Origin: CAILUG01 sp038125665
GTDB taxonomy: Bacteria > Pseudomonadota > Gammaproteobacteria > Pseudomonadales > Pseudohongiellaceae
Direction: 5' to 3'
Assembly (NCBI GenBank): GCA_038125665.1
Contig: JAYPEI010000019.1
Location: 1 to 34,919 of the forward strand
DNA: 34,919 bases
Positions 15,722 through 23,701 of the stretch are shown here, piece by piece; position 1 is the first letter of the stretch; the number at the start of each line of letters is the position of its first letter. The notes under the pieces were generated by a model, which saw only the letters and a list, made by a program, of their open reading frames with translations, was not told the origin of the DNA and did no database searches. The position numbers and the translations under genes were made by a program.

Positions 15722-16852
15722 TTATTCACTGAACTCGTAGATGATAAAGGAAGTGTCATTATTCCCTTCAATTTCTATCAAACAGTCACCAAGACCAGGA
15801 GGTAGAGTCCATTCCACATTTTCTTGATACTCTAATTTGAGATTTCGACGAAAGCAATGTGCTGTAAGCCCTTTTATTTTTCCATTGACATTAGTTAGGG
15901 TAAAAATAGATCGCGAGGGCGAAAACTTCCAATTTTTATTAATTATTTTTCCATGTCGATATAAAGGATCCGGACTGTCAAGACGAGCTTGGGCTTCAGC
16001 TACTTGGACATGGAGCTGGTCATCTTCAGCAAGATTAGTAGTATTAATAAGGTCATTATAGTTTTGAATGGCAAGTTGATCCTCGTGTAACATTAAAGCA
16101 ATCAGGGTTTGTTGATATAGTGCTGTAATTAAAGCCTCTTGCGAAAGGAGGCTGAATCTATTTCCATTTGGAGTAGTAAAAATTGTAGTTGCCAATTTGC
16201 TCACAAGGAGTGCATTAAATGGATCTTTTTGAGCTAATTTGGTTGTAGCTAACAACTGATTTATTAGAGCAAAATCAAATAAAGTTCGTACATCACTGCG
16301 CAAGGCTTTAGTTGCTGCTTTATCAGCCTCAGAAAAATTACCCTTATTAATTAACTGACTAATCTGATCGTAAATCTTCTTAAGGTCAACGGATAATGTG
16401 GCTGGAAGTTGTGCAAGTTCTTCTTGTGTACGGGGAACATAGTTCTCAGGTAGCGTGGGTGTTTTACCTCTTCTACCGGGTGGGGCTGGTGGAGGAGCAT
16501 CAGGGTCGAACCTAAATATAACAAGAGATTGCTGGTTATATAAGTCTACAGCTACACCGTCTACAGACGCTGGGGTAAATCGCCAATTTTTTACATTATC
16601 TCTAACTATCTTTTCAACAAAGGAGTTACTAAACCCATCGCCAAATACTAAATCATCAGTGGTCCCATCAGAATTGACTGTAAACTGTACAGGTATAAGT
16701 GCTTCACTTCCAAATGCAGGCATGATGATTTGGTTAGTAGATTCTGCAACAGGCAAGGTTATAATTTGTGCAAAAATCCCATTTGATACAACAGATAATA
16801 TAAGAATAGAAAAAATAATTTTAGACCAACAAACAGTTCGAGCTTTTGGCAT
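15722..16852 (-). CDS. Exported TonB-C-like / helical-repeat protein of unknown role
   Basis: 376 aa from the ATG at 16852, which has a strong GGAGGGG site 6 nt upstream; a TTG 18 nt earlier is rejected. An N-terminal signal peptide is evident (basic residues, hydrophobic core about 12-24, then G-I-F-A). Residues 52-116 resemble the C-terminal domain of TonB-like energy transducers (I-P-V-Q-F-T-V-N-S-D-G, then V-K-N-W-R-F-T-P-A). A Pro-rich linker (PPPAPPGRRG, 120-129) leads to an alpha-helical region (about 155-290) with TPR-like character, and then a small beta-rich C-terminal domain with two cysteines (333, 357). There is no TonB membrane-anchored Pro/Lys rod, so a soluble periplasmic role is inferred. 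It sits between the spermidine-synthase-like gene and the ClC gene. Confidence 0.75.
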   Translation of the reverse strand: MPKARTVCWSKIIFSILILSVVSNGIFAQIITLPVAESTNQIIMPAFGSEALIPVQFTVNSDGTTDDLVFGDGFSNSFVEKIVRDNVKNWRFTPASVDGVAVDLYNQQSLVIFRFDPDAPPPAPPGRRGKTPTLPENYVPRTQEELAQLPATLSVDLKKIYDQISQLINKGNFSEADKAATKALRSDVRTLFDFALINQLLATTKLAQKDPFNALLVSKLATTIFTTPNGNRFSLLSQEALITALYQQTLIALMLHEDQLAIQNYNDLINTTNLAEDDQLHVQVAEAQARLDSPDPLYRHGKIINKNWKFSPSRSIFTLTNVNGKIKGLTAHCFRRNLKLEYQENVEWTLPPGLGDCLIEIEGNNDTSFIIYEFSE

Positions 16853-16928
16853 ATTTTTCCCCTCCACCAAGATAATTAAACTTTTAATATTTACATTAGC
16901 AAATGGCTCAATCTTATTATCTAAATCA

Positions 16929-17834
16929 TCAATTATTCAATAAGTTTGCGGGTGAATATTGGTCTGTTAACAAACGAGCGTTACGATTCCAGTCTCGGTT
17001 AGTATCCATCAGTATTGGAAAATCACGTAGGTCCATGCCAAAGCGTCTCAAACGAGGATATAAAGTCATGGCGCGTTCATTCATAAAGTTTTCACTGGGT
17101 AACCCAGAGGGAGACACAATGATGATACGATTTCCTGTGCCATTCATTTTTACATTAAAAAAATCACCAAAAACACTCGCGTATGTCGCCGATTCGGCAT
17201 CATAAAGGCGGCTAGTTGAAAATGTATTACTTACAAGAAGGCCCTCAGAAGAGAGCAAACTAGAAGTTTCCTTTAGAAACTCTTGGGTCAACAAGTGTTC
17301 AGGAATATATTCACCATTAAAAGCATCCAAAATGACCAGATCATACTTTTCTCCTCGTAGTTGAGCTCTTTTTACATAGACGCGACCATCTTGAGCTAAA
17401 ACATGAGTGTTACTGTCTTCAGCAAAACCAAAATATTCTTTAGCAACACGAACTACAGCTTCATCTATTTCAACAATAGTTATATCTACATCAGGAAAAA
17501 GTGCTCTATATGAATGCACAAGCGTTGCGCCACCTAGGCCTAGTATTAAAATTTTCTTAGGATTGTCTTGGATTAATAGTGAACTCAAAACCATTTTTGC
17601 ATAAGGAAAAACTAATTTTTCAGGTTCTTGTAAATATTGACAACTTTGATTTTGACCATAATGGTGTGCAATCGTAAAACGCATGCAGCGACGCTCTGAA
17701 TTTTCTGTAACAATTATGTTCGTATACAAAGATCTTTCCTGGTGAATAAAGCGCTCCCCTTGTGAGAATAAGTTCTGAGAATTTAATAGCAACAAAATAA
17801 GAAAAAAGTTTTTTATTTTTTTTAAAAATCGCAT
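16929..17834 (-). CDS. Spermidine-synthase-like (SAM-fold) protein with hydrophobic N-terminus
   Basis: 301 aa from the ATG at 17834 (AGG about 9 nt upstream); an earlier TTG at 17876 overlaps the upstream gene and is less likely. It carries the Rossmann SAM/decarboxy-SAM fold of polyamine aminopropyltransferases: ILILGLGGAT at 95-104, V-E-I-D at 121-124, Q-D-G-R-V-Y at 148-153, and D170 in ILDAF followed by I-P-E-H-L-L-T. Residues 1-25 form a hydrophobic signal-like or anchor segment, odd for a SAM-dependent enzyme. The gene directly upstream encodes the membrane half normally fused to such domains. The true substrate is unknown; many relatives lack proven spermidine synthase activity. Confidence 0.8.
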   Translation of the reverse strand: MRFLKKIKNFFLILLLLNSQNLFSQGERFIHQERSLYTNIIVTENSERRCMRFTIAHHYGQNQSCQYLQEPEKLVFPYAKMVLSSLLIQDNPKKILILGLGGATLVHSYRALFPDVDITIVEIDEAVVRVAKEYFGFAEDSNTHVLAQDGRVYVKRAQLRGEKYDLVILDAFNGEYIPEHLLTQEFLKETSSLLSSEGLLVSNTFSTSRLYDAESATYASVFGDFFNVKMNGTGNRIIIVSPSGLPSENFMNERAMTLYPRLRRFGMDLRDFPILMDTNRDWNRNARLLTDQYSPANLLNN

Positions 17835-17853
17835 GTCAATATACCTATGGGCT

Positions 17854-18471
17854 TTATAGATGACTAAGCCGCCCAATCATCATAGCTAAAACACCGCACA
17901 TAAATAAGGTAAGACTCAGTGTGCCTAGGATCACATTTATATCAAACCACAAGACAAGATAAAAAGATGTACCAAGAGTTCCGATAGCAGAACCAAGTGT
18001 GGAAACAAAATAAAGCAGTCCTGCGATCTGACCACTATGTTGACCATGAGTGACTAATAGTCTAACCGAGTATGGAGAAATCATCCCTAAAATGGAGGTT
18101 GGAAGAAAAAACAAAAGGACACTTACTAGAAGTGAGCCATAGCGTGGGTCTTCAAATCTCAGAAATACTTCTTCCATAATTGACTGGCCATAAAGAATTA
18201 ACGGCAATAACAAAAGAGAACCAACAATAAAAAAATTGCCGAAACGCGTTAAGCTTGGATTATTTACAGATAGTCTTCCTCCTATAAGATAACCTAGAGA
18301 TAAGGAGAGCATAAATACTGTAATGATACTTCCCCACACAAATACAGAAGAACCAAAGTAAGGTGCCAGAATCCTACCGCCTAACAACTCGATAGCCATT
18401 ATTATGCCTCCTCCTGTGAATGTAAGTATAAAAATCAATGAGTTGCGTAAAAAGCGGCTTGGGGAGTGCAT
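17854..18471 (-). CDS. Membrane protein resembling the N-terminal half of fused spermidine-synthase-like proteins
   Basis: 205 aa, about six membrane helices. The opening M-A-I-E-L-L-G-G-R-I-L-A-P-Y-F-G-S-S, with V-W-G-S-I-I and the later L-G-Y-L-I-G-G-R, is the signature of the polytopic domain fused to spermidine-synthase-like domains in many bacteria. Here it is a separate gene; the synthase-like partner begins 19 nt downstream in another frame. The ATG at 18471 has AAGG at 6-nt spacing, whereas the ATG at 18477 would have none. First gene of the minus-strand run, divergent from the stomatin gene. Confidence 0.8.
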   Translation of the reverse strand: MHSPSRFLRNSLIFILTFTGGGIIMAIELLGGRILAPYFGSSVFVWGSIITVFMLSLSLGYLIGGRLSVNNPSLTRFGNFFIVGSLLLLPLILYGQSIMEEVFLRFEDPRYGSLLVSVLLFFLPTSILGMISPYSVRLLVTHGQHSGQIAGLLYFVSTLGSAIGTLGTSFYLVLWFDINVILGTLSLTLFMCGVLAMMIGRLSHL

Positions 18472-18547
18472 TGTCATCCTTAGTGAAAATAAGAGCGTTG
18501 ATCTCGTAATTGAGACACGAGTATATCAAACGGTTGATTCAGGGGTT

Positions 18548-18563
18548 ATGATGTTTGCATCAT
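18548..18563. repeat. Short inverted repeat in the divergent promoter region
   Basis: ATGATG-TTTG-CATCAT is a perfect 6-bp inverted repeat between the divergent membrane-protein gene and the qmcA-like gene, about 25 nt before the latter's start. Upstream of it, TTGATC and TATATC about 18 nt apart could be a weak promoter for the plus strand. Role unproven. Confidence 0.3.
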
Positions 18564-18587
18564 TTAGTTATTAATACAGGAGTGAAT

Positions 18588-19529
18588 ATGATGGATGTCT
18601 TTTTTAATTCAAGTTTCAACATACCTGTCCTCTTTTTGATTCTAGTAATTGTAGTGCTTAAGCAGGGTGTAAAATTTGTCCCTCACAATACCTCCTTTAT
18701 CGTCGAGCGTTTTGGCAAATATCACAGCACAAAACATGCTGGTTTAAACTTTATTGTGCCGTTTATTGATCAAGTAGCAGCCCGGAGATCACTTAAAGAA
18801 CAAGCTATCGATATTCCTTCGCAAGGCGGAATTACCAAAGATAACATTAGTCTAACAGTTGATGGGGTTTTATATTTCAGAGTGCTTGATCCATACAAAG
18901 CCACTTATGGTGTGGACAACTACTTATTTGCTGTCACTCAGTTAGCACAAACTACTATGCGTTCTGAATTAGGCAAAATGGAACTCGATAAGACATTTGA
19001 AGAGCGTGATCAACTTAATGCAAATATAGTTAATTCAATCAATGAGGCTTCTTCCCCTTGGGGTATCCAAGTAATGCGATATGAGATCAAGGATATAGTC
19101 CCTCCTACATCAGTAATGGATGCTATGGAAGCTCAGATGAAAGCTGAGCGAGTAAAACGGGCACGCATACTGGAATCTGAAGGAGAAAGACAAGCCGCAA
19201 TTAACCGTGCAGAAGGGGACAAGGCCGCAGTGGTTCTGGCGGCAGAAGCTCAAAAGTCTGAGCAGGAATTAAATGCAGAGGGAGAAGCCGCTGCTATTCT
19301 AGCGGTGGCTAAAGCGCAAGCCGATGCATTGCGAATGGTTGGTGAAGTTGCTAATACAGATCAAGGACAAAAAGCAGTACAACTAGATTTAGCAACTAAA
19401 GCTATCGCAGCCAAAAATGCTATTGCGAAAGAATCTTCAGTAGTCTTACTACCAGACCAGAATACTGATATTGCCAGTGTTGTGGCTCAGGCAATGAGTA
19501 TAATTAGTACCATGAGAGAAAAAGCCTAA
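18588..19529 (+). CDS. qmcA: Stomatin/prohibitin-family (SPFH) protein, QmcA/paraslipin-like
   Basis: 313 aa from the ATG at 18588, which has AGGAG at 18578-18582; an upstream in-frame start at 18555 lies inside the inverted repeat and has no ribosome site. It has an N-terminal membrane helix (about 10-27), then the Band 7 domain starting V-P-H-N-T-S-F-I-V-E-R-F-G-K-Y, with R-S-E-L-G-K-M-x-L-D near 150. A long Ala/Glu-rich coiled coil (A-E-x-x-K-R-A-R-I-L-E-S-E-G-E-R-Q-A-A pattern) and the Band-7 C-terminal extension follow. SPFH proteins form membrane microdomain cages. The nfeD-like gene 92 nt downstream is the usual partner. Confidence 0.88.
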   Translation: MMDVFFNSSFNIPVLFLILVIVVLKQGVKFVPHNTSFIVERFGKYHSTKHAGLNFIVPFIDQVAARRSLKEQAIDIPSQGGITKDNISLTVDGVLYFRVLDPYKATYGVDNYLFAVTQLAQTTMRSELGKMELDKTFEERDQLNANIVNSINEASSPWGIQVMRYEIKDIVPPTSVMDAMEAQMKAERVKRARILESEGERQAAINRAEGDKAAVVLAAEAQKSEQELNAEGEAAAILAVAKAQADALRMVGEVANTDQGQKAVQLDLATKAIAAKNAIAKESSVVLLPDQNTDIASVVAQAMSIISTMREKA

Positions 19530-19621
19530 AGTGAAATATTAGGAAGCAATCTTTTTATATAGTCTTGAGTTAATGAAAAATCATTAAGCAAATGATCTGA
19601 AAAGAAAGGCACGATTATAAA

Positions 19622-20074
19622 ATGAATTGGATAGCCAACAACTATGCCACTCTATTAATTTTTCTAGGACTTCTACTTATTCTCCTTGAAGTTTTAGTCC
19701 TTGGGCTAAGTCTATTTATCCTACTATTTGTTGGTCTAGCAAGTATTATTACAGGTCTACTAATCTTGCTTGATATCGTTCCAGCAACCTTGCCAGTAAG
19801 TTTGACTGTGATAGCGATGCTTACAATAATTTTAGCCATATTATTTTGGCATCCCCTGAAAAAAATACAGTTCAACCAATATAATGAACCAGTTAAAGGG
19901 GACCTTATAGGAGCTCGCTTCAAACTAACTTCTGACATTAGTGCAAAAAAACCAGGATCTCACCATTATTCAGGCGTCAAGTGGTCAGTACGAAGTGAAT
20001 CTTTCATTAGTGCTGGAACAGAAGTCGCGATCGTGAAAGCGGAAGTAGGAGTGCTGACTGTTGAGGTAGTATAA
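19622..20074 (+). CDS. NfeD-family membrane protein
   Basis: 150 aa. Three hydrophobic stretches (about 10-30, 33-50, 55-75) are followed by a small C-terminal beta-barrel (OB-like) domain with the NfeD pattern V-K-G-D-L-I-G, W-S-V-R-S-E, and I-S-A-G-T-E-V-A-I-V. It matches short NfeD proteins such as E. coli YbbK-operon partners, which pair with an SPFH protein. It has no ClpP-like protease domain, so it is the NfeD1b type. The 92-bp gap after the qmcA-like gene contains a 7-bp AT-rich inverted repeat (TTAATGA/TCATTAA, 19570-19587). It converges on the methyltransferase gene with a 12-bp gap. Confidence 0.85.
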   Translation: MNWIANNYATLLIFLGLLLILLEVLVLGLSLFILLFVGLASIITGLLILLDIVPATLPVSLTVIAMLTIILAILFWHPLKKIQFNQYNEPVKGDLIGARFKLTSDISAKKPGSHHYSGVKWSVRSESFISAGTEVAIVKAEVGVLTVEVV

Positions 20075-20086
20075 ATTTCTACTCTG

Positions 20087-20668
20087 TTATTTAATAAAGG
20101 AGAAATAGTTATTTTCACCTTCATCGTAAAATTCTCTATCTAACTTAAGCCCCAACAAACCTAATTCCTCAACATAGGCTTCCCGGCCTAGTGAACATGA
20201 AATACGATTGGTCAAGCTGTCATGAAAATAGCAGCATTGCCAAGGCGCCGAGAATAGTAACCTTCCGCCAACATATAAAGTATGTGCGCAACGTTCTAGT
20301 AATCTCAACTGGATATCTATATTTAATAAGAAAAAAACCCCTATCGCGACTATGCCATCAAAATTTCTTTCAAACCATGTGGACTCTTCCGCTGGTGCTA
20401 AGTCTAATATGACTTTTGGGAATGTTTTGGTAAACGCCTTAGCTAGTATCGGAGCTGGTTCTACTGCGTAAAGTGTATGTCTAGACAGTAATGTTGAAGA
20501 GACAGGAAAGCCGGCACCACAACCCAATTCTAACACTTGCGAACCTTCAGGAAGTTGTTCGGACCATTGTTGAATGACATGAGCACCAATAGCATATTGA
20601 GCACGATCCTCAATCAGATGATTGGCGACAGAATTCCAACCTTGAGATTTATCAGAATATCTGTTCAA
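20087..20668 (-). CDS. Class I SAM-dependent methyltransferase
   Basis: 193 aa. Motif I VLELGCGAGFP at about 45-55 and an acidic motif II (A-V-E-P) show a Rossmann SAM-dependent methyltransferase. The substrate cannot be deduced; the form is that of small-molecule methyltransferases with a Methyltransf_25-like core. There is no internal Met near the N-terminus, so it probably starts at TTG 20668 with a TAGG site 8 nt upstream. This start overlaps the 3' end of the VIT-family gene by 17 nt, suggesting translational coupling. It could also be longer or shorter if a different rare start is used. Confidence 0.75.
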   Translation of the reverse strand: MNRYSDKSQGWNSVANHLIEDRAQYAIGAHVIQQWSEQLPEGSQVLELGCGAGFPVSSTLLSRHTLYAVEPAPILAKAFTKTFPKVILDLAPAEESTWFERNFDGIVAIGVFFLLNIDIQLRLLERCAHTLYVGGRLLFSAPWQCCYFHDSLTNRISCSLGREAYVEELGLLGLKLDREFYDEGENNYFSFIK

Positions 20669-21344
20669 TTCCAGAACCTACAAAGAAAGTAATGAGCATA
20701 GCAACACTACTCCAAAGCACAATACGGAGTGCTCCTTTTAACTTGGAAGCGCCACCGGCGTGTGCTGAAAGGACACCCAATAAGAAAAGAAACAGTAATG
20801 AAGATAAAGCTACGGTTAGGATAAGATCAGCAGACTTACTGACGAGCACTACAAGCAAAGGAAGGAAAGCTCCTACTGCAAAAGTAGTAGCTGAGGAGAC
20901 TGCTGCGAGAACTGGCTGAGCACGTGTAAGGTCAGTGATTCCAATTTCATCGCGAGCATGTGCACCGAGAGCATCATGCTCCATAAGTGCCTCTGCTACC
21001 TGAAGAGCTAACTTCGGTTCTAGCCCACGATCGATATAGATATGACTTAGCTCAATAGTTTCTTCTTCTCTATTCTCTTCCAGTGCCTGTTTTTCTTGCT
21101 CTAGATCTGCAGCCTCCAGGTCTGCTTGCGAACTCACAGAAACATATTCACCTGCTCCCATTGACATCGCGCCGGCAGCCAGACCAGCAGTTCCGGCAAT
21201 AAGAATTTCATTTATTGAGGAGCCGGCAGCAGCAACACCAATCACTAATGAGGCAGTAGAAACAATTCCATCATTTGCTCCCATAACAGCTGCACGTAAC
21301 CAGCCACTTTTATGAGTATTATGTTTTTCATGATGAGTATGCAT
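20652..21344 (-). CDS. VIT1/CCC1-family iron/manganese transporter
   Basis: 230 aa from the ATG at 21344 (GAGAGG at about 6-nt spacing); a TTG 45 nt further upstream has no ribosome site. The VIT family signature is visible: a His-rich N-terminus, G-A-N-D-G-I-V-S-T-A-S-L-V-I-G-V in helix 1, G-A-M-S-M-G-A-G-E-Y-V-S-V-S-S-Q in helix 2, a charged Glu-rich metal-binding helical stretch (about 75-120), and three more hydrophobic helices to the end. Such proteins move Fe2+ or Mn2+ across the inner membrane. The metal and direction are not determinable here. Confidence 0.88.
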   Translation of the reverse strand: MHTHHEKHNTHKSGWLRAAVMGANDGIVSTASLVIGVAAAGSSINEILIAGTAGLAAGAMSMGAGEYVSVSSQADLEAADLEQEKQALEENREEETIELSHIYIDRGLEPKLALQVAEALMEHDALGAHARDEIGITDLTRAQPVLAAVSSATTFAVGAFLPLLVVLVSKSADLILTVALSSLLFLFLLGVLSAHAGGASKLKGALRIVLWSSVAMLITFFVGSGIEQIF

Positions 21345-21403
21345 ATCTGCCTCTCGTTTAACATCCAATTCCGTCAGTTGATCATTCAACTAATGTATGA
21401 AAA

Positions 21404-22480
21404 TTACAAGACACTTAACTTTTGTTGTTGTGCCAACGCCCACTCTACATGCTCACGCACAAGTTCTGAGGGATGGTGTTGACGAGACTTCAGAATCCCA
21501 ATGATACCCTGAAAAGGCTTTGCATTTCCTAATGCAACAGCGATATTACGTAACCAGCAATCATAACCAATACGTCTAATCGGTGAACCCAGAGTTCGGT
21601 TATTAAATTCCTCTTCAGTCCACTTAAATAGGTCAATGAGTTTTGCGCGATCCAGCTGGTGTCTTGGTGTAAAGTCCAGCTCTTTGGTGGGTGAACTAAA
21701 TTTGTTCCATGGGCAGCAAAGCTGACAATCGTCACAGCCAAAAATTCTATTACCAATAAGTGGACGGAGTTCAATAGGAATGCTACCACGCAGTTCAATG
21801 GTTAAGTATGAGATACACCTTCGAGCATCTAATTGATTGGGTCCAATAAAAGCGTTAGTGGGACAGTGAACAAGACAGGCTGTGCAAGAGCCACAATGAT
21901 TTGTCGCTGGGGTATCTACCGGCAATGGAAGGGTAGTGAATAGTTCGCCCAGGAAAAACCAAGAGCCTGTCTTGCTATTAATGAGCATGGTATTTTTTCC
22001 TATCCATCCTAATCCAGCTTTTTCTGCAAAGGCTCTCTCCAGCACAGGAGCAGAGTCAACAAAAGCTCGATAACCAATTTCACCACAATGCGAGGAGATC
22101 TGATTAGCAAGTAGTTGCAAGCGTCGACGGATCAGTTTGTGATAATCACGACCTAAAGCATAACGCGATATATATGCAGTAGATGAATTTTGCAAGACAG
22201 AGACGGTTTGTATGTCTGCTGGTAAATAATCCATGCGTAAAGAAATAACGCGCATAGTTCCTTGTAGTAGACTTTGCGGTTCTTTACGCAGTTGTGCATG
22301 ACGTTGCATGTAGGACATTTCGCCATGATGGTTCTTAGAAAGCCAATTATCAAGATATTCGCGATGTTTTCCGGGATCTGCATCACTGATACCAACTTGT
22401 TGGAAACCTAATTCACGTCCCCAAATTTTAATTTGAGAGCAGAGTTTAGCGATATCTGATTTTTGGATATTTTCTGTCAT
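21404..22480 (-). CDS. queG: Epoxyqueuosine reductase QueG
   Basis: 358 aa, the family length. QueG reduces epoxyqueuosine to queuosine in the wobble position of GUN tRNAs, using a cobalamin-like cofactor and two 4Fe-4S clusters. Cluster ligands are visible: C196-x2-C199-x2-C202-x3-C206-P, and the second set C222 with C249-x2-C252-x2-C255-C256-P. The catalytic-site segment FVDSAPVLERAFAEKAGLGW at 140-159 includes Asp142, and WIGKNT follows. The C-terminal HEAT-like repeat region ends with H-V-E-W-A-L. No strong ribosome site is seen before the ATG. It precedes the VIT-family gene by 59 nt on the same strand. Confidence 0.95.
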   Translation of the reverse strand: MTENIQKSDIAKLCSQIKIWGRELGFQQVGISDADPGKHREYLDNWLSKNHHGEMSYMQRHAQLRKEPQSLLQGTMRVISLRMDYLPADIQTVSVLQNSSTAYISRYALGRDYHKLIRRRLQLLANQISSHCGEIGYRAFVDSAPVLERAFAEKAGLGWIGKNTMLINSKTGSWFFLGELFTTLPLPVDTPATNHCGSCTACLVHCPTNAFIGPNQLDARRCISYLTIELRGSIPIELRPLIGNRIFGCDDCQLCCPWNKFSSPTKELDFTPRHQLDRAKLIDLFKWTEEEFNNRTLGSPIRRIGYDCWLRNIAVALGNAKPFQGIIGILKSRQHHPSELVREHVEWALAQQQKLSVL

Positions 22481-22655
22481 GGTCTAATAATAAAGTAAAA
22501 ATTACTAAAAAAATCAGTTAAAATATTTTTCTTATCAAAACTACAGCGATTACGTTCAAGAAGATTGCTCAGTGTGCGCAAAGTATATACCCTTCTTCAG
22601 TTATCTACTTGACTTAAAAAGTTTTTAATAGCAGTGAAGACATGAGGAATAGTTT

Positions 22656-23126
22656 GTGAATGAAAAACGTCCCCCTTTCCCCCCCTTTCAGCACGATTCT
22701 GCAATAATGAAAGTGCGTTCAGCCGAAGATGCATGGAATCGTCGTGATCCAACCAAGGTGGTGCTGGCATACACTATTGATAGCCACTGGCGAAATAGAG
22801 ATGAATTTTTCTGGGGTAGAGAAGAGATTCAAAGGTTTCTGGAAAAAAAATGGCAGACGGAACTAGAATATCGACTTATAAAAGAATTGTGGGCTTTCAC
22901 AGAAAACAGAATAGCTGTCCGCTTTGCTTACGAGTGGCACAATGAGTCAGGTCAGTGGTTTCGTTCTTATGGAAATGAGAATTGGGAGTTTGCCAGCGAT
23001 GGCCTTATGGCAGTACGTCGAGCCAGTATTAATGAACTTGCGATTACTCAAACTGAGCGTTTATTTCATTGGGAACAGGGGCCACGCCCTCTAGAGCATC
23101 CTGGATTAAGTGAGCTTGGCTTGTAG
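22656..23126 (+). CDS. NTF2-like protein of the DUF1348 family
   Basis: 156 aa. The sequence matches the small NTF2-fold family DUF1348: A-E-D-A-W-N-R-R-D-P-x-x-V, then Y-T-x-D-S-x-W-R-N-R, F-x-x-G-R-E-E-I-x-x-F-L-x-x-K-W, and R-F-A-Y-E-W-H-N-E-S-G-Q-W-F-R-S-Y-G-N-E-N-W-E-F. The biochemical role is unknown; the fold has a conical cavity and is found in many unrelated enzymes and binding proteins. It starts at GTG 22656 with AGGA 7 nt upstream. Its 3' end overlaps the 3' end of the convergent alkyltransferase gene by 21 bp. The 175-bp upstream gap shows only weak promoter-like hexamers. Confidence 0.85.
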   Translation: MNEKRPPFPPFQHDSAIMKVRSAEDAWNRRDPTKVVLAYTIDSHWRNRDEFFWGREEIQRFLEKKWQTELEYRLIKELWAFTENRIAVRFAYEWHNESGQWFRSYGNENWEFASDGLMAVRRASINELAITQTERLFHWEQGPRPLEHPGLSELGL

Positions 23127-23669
23127 ATTTGCAGCCTCTAACTTGAGAAGCGTTTTTTTACACTCAAGTCCCCACAGATAGCCACCAAGAGATCCATCAC
23201 CTCGAACAATCCGGTGACAAGGAATGAAAGGGGCTAGTCTATTAGCTCCCACTGCAGAACCAACAGCTCTTACGGCTTTGGGTTTTCCAATTATTTCTGC
23301 TATTAGTGAGTAACTAAGAGTTTGGCCAAAGGATGTATCGAGAAGTGCCTCCCATACAGATAACTGAAAAGGTGTTCCCCAAGTGAGAAGTGTGAGAGGT
23401 TCTCCTTGGAGAAAAGTATTGTAAAGAGAACGAATACTATTTTCTGACACTCTATAGGAATCAGCTTGAATACCAGTTCGCTGGAAGTGCTTGATAGGGT
23501 CGCGAGTGTTGGTAAACCCACTAAAACAGATTCTATGCTCATTAGCAGCTAACAGTAATGGGCCAGCTTTTGTTGATAGTTGAGCATAAGTTATTTGGCT
23601 AAAATGTAAAGGATGCTGATAATGTTCATGGATATGTCGGACCATTCTTTGCGACTTTGAGAAAACCAT
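23106..23669 (-). CDS. ogt: Methylated-DNA--protein-cysteine S-methyltransferase (O6-alkylguanine repair)
   Basis: 187 aa. It removes O6-alkyl groups from guanine by suicidal transfer to the active cysteine. PCHR with Cys151 is present, followed by R-I-V-R-G-D-G-S-L-G-G-Y-x-W-G-L-x-x-K, and the recognition helix region has V-R-A-V-G-S-A-V-G-A-N. An N-terminal ribonuclease-like domain is present (about 25-95). It has no Ada Zn-domain. AAGG lies about 9 nt before the ATG. Last gene of the dnaB-alr-radA-dnaT-like run, 32 nt after it. Ogt versus an Ada C-terminal derivative cannot be separated by eye. Confidence 0.9.
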   Translation of the reverse strand: MVFSKSQRMVRHIHEHYQHPLHFSQITYAQLSTKAGPLLLAANEHRICFSGFTNTRDPIKHFQRTGIQADSYRVSENSIRSLYNTFLQGEPLTLLTWGTPFQLSVWEALLDTSFGQTLSYSLIAEIIGKPKAVRAVGSAVGANRLAPFIPCHRIVRGDGSLGGYLWGLECKKTLLKLEAANLQAKLT

Positions 23670-23701
23670 TTATCTAACCTTATTTATGAATATGGTCCAC
23701 T

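Noticed and set aside
19570..19587. AT-only hairpin TTAATGA-AAAA-TCATTAA between the qmcA-like and nfeD-like genes as a terminator
   Set aside because: The stem has almost no GC pairs and no U-run follows; the two genes are usually co-transcribed.
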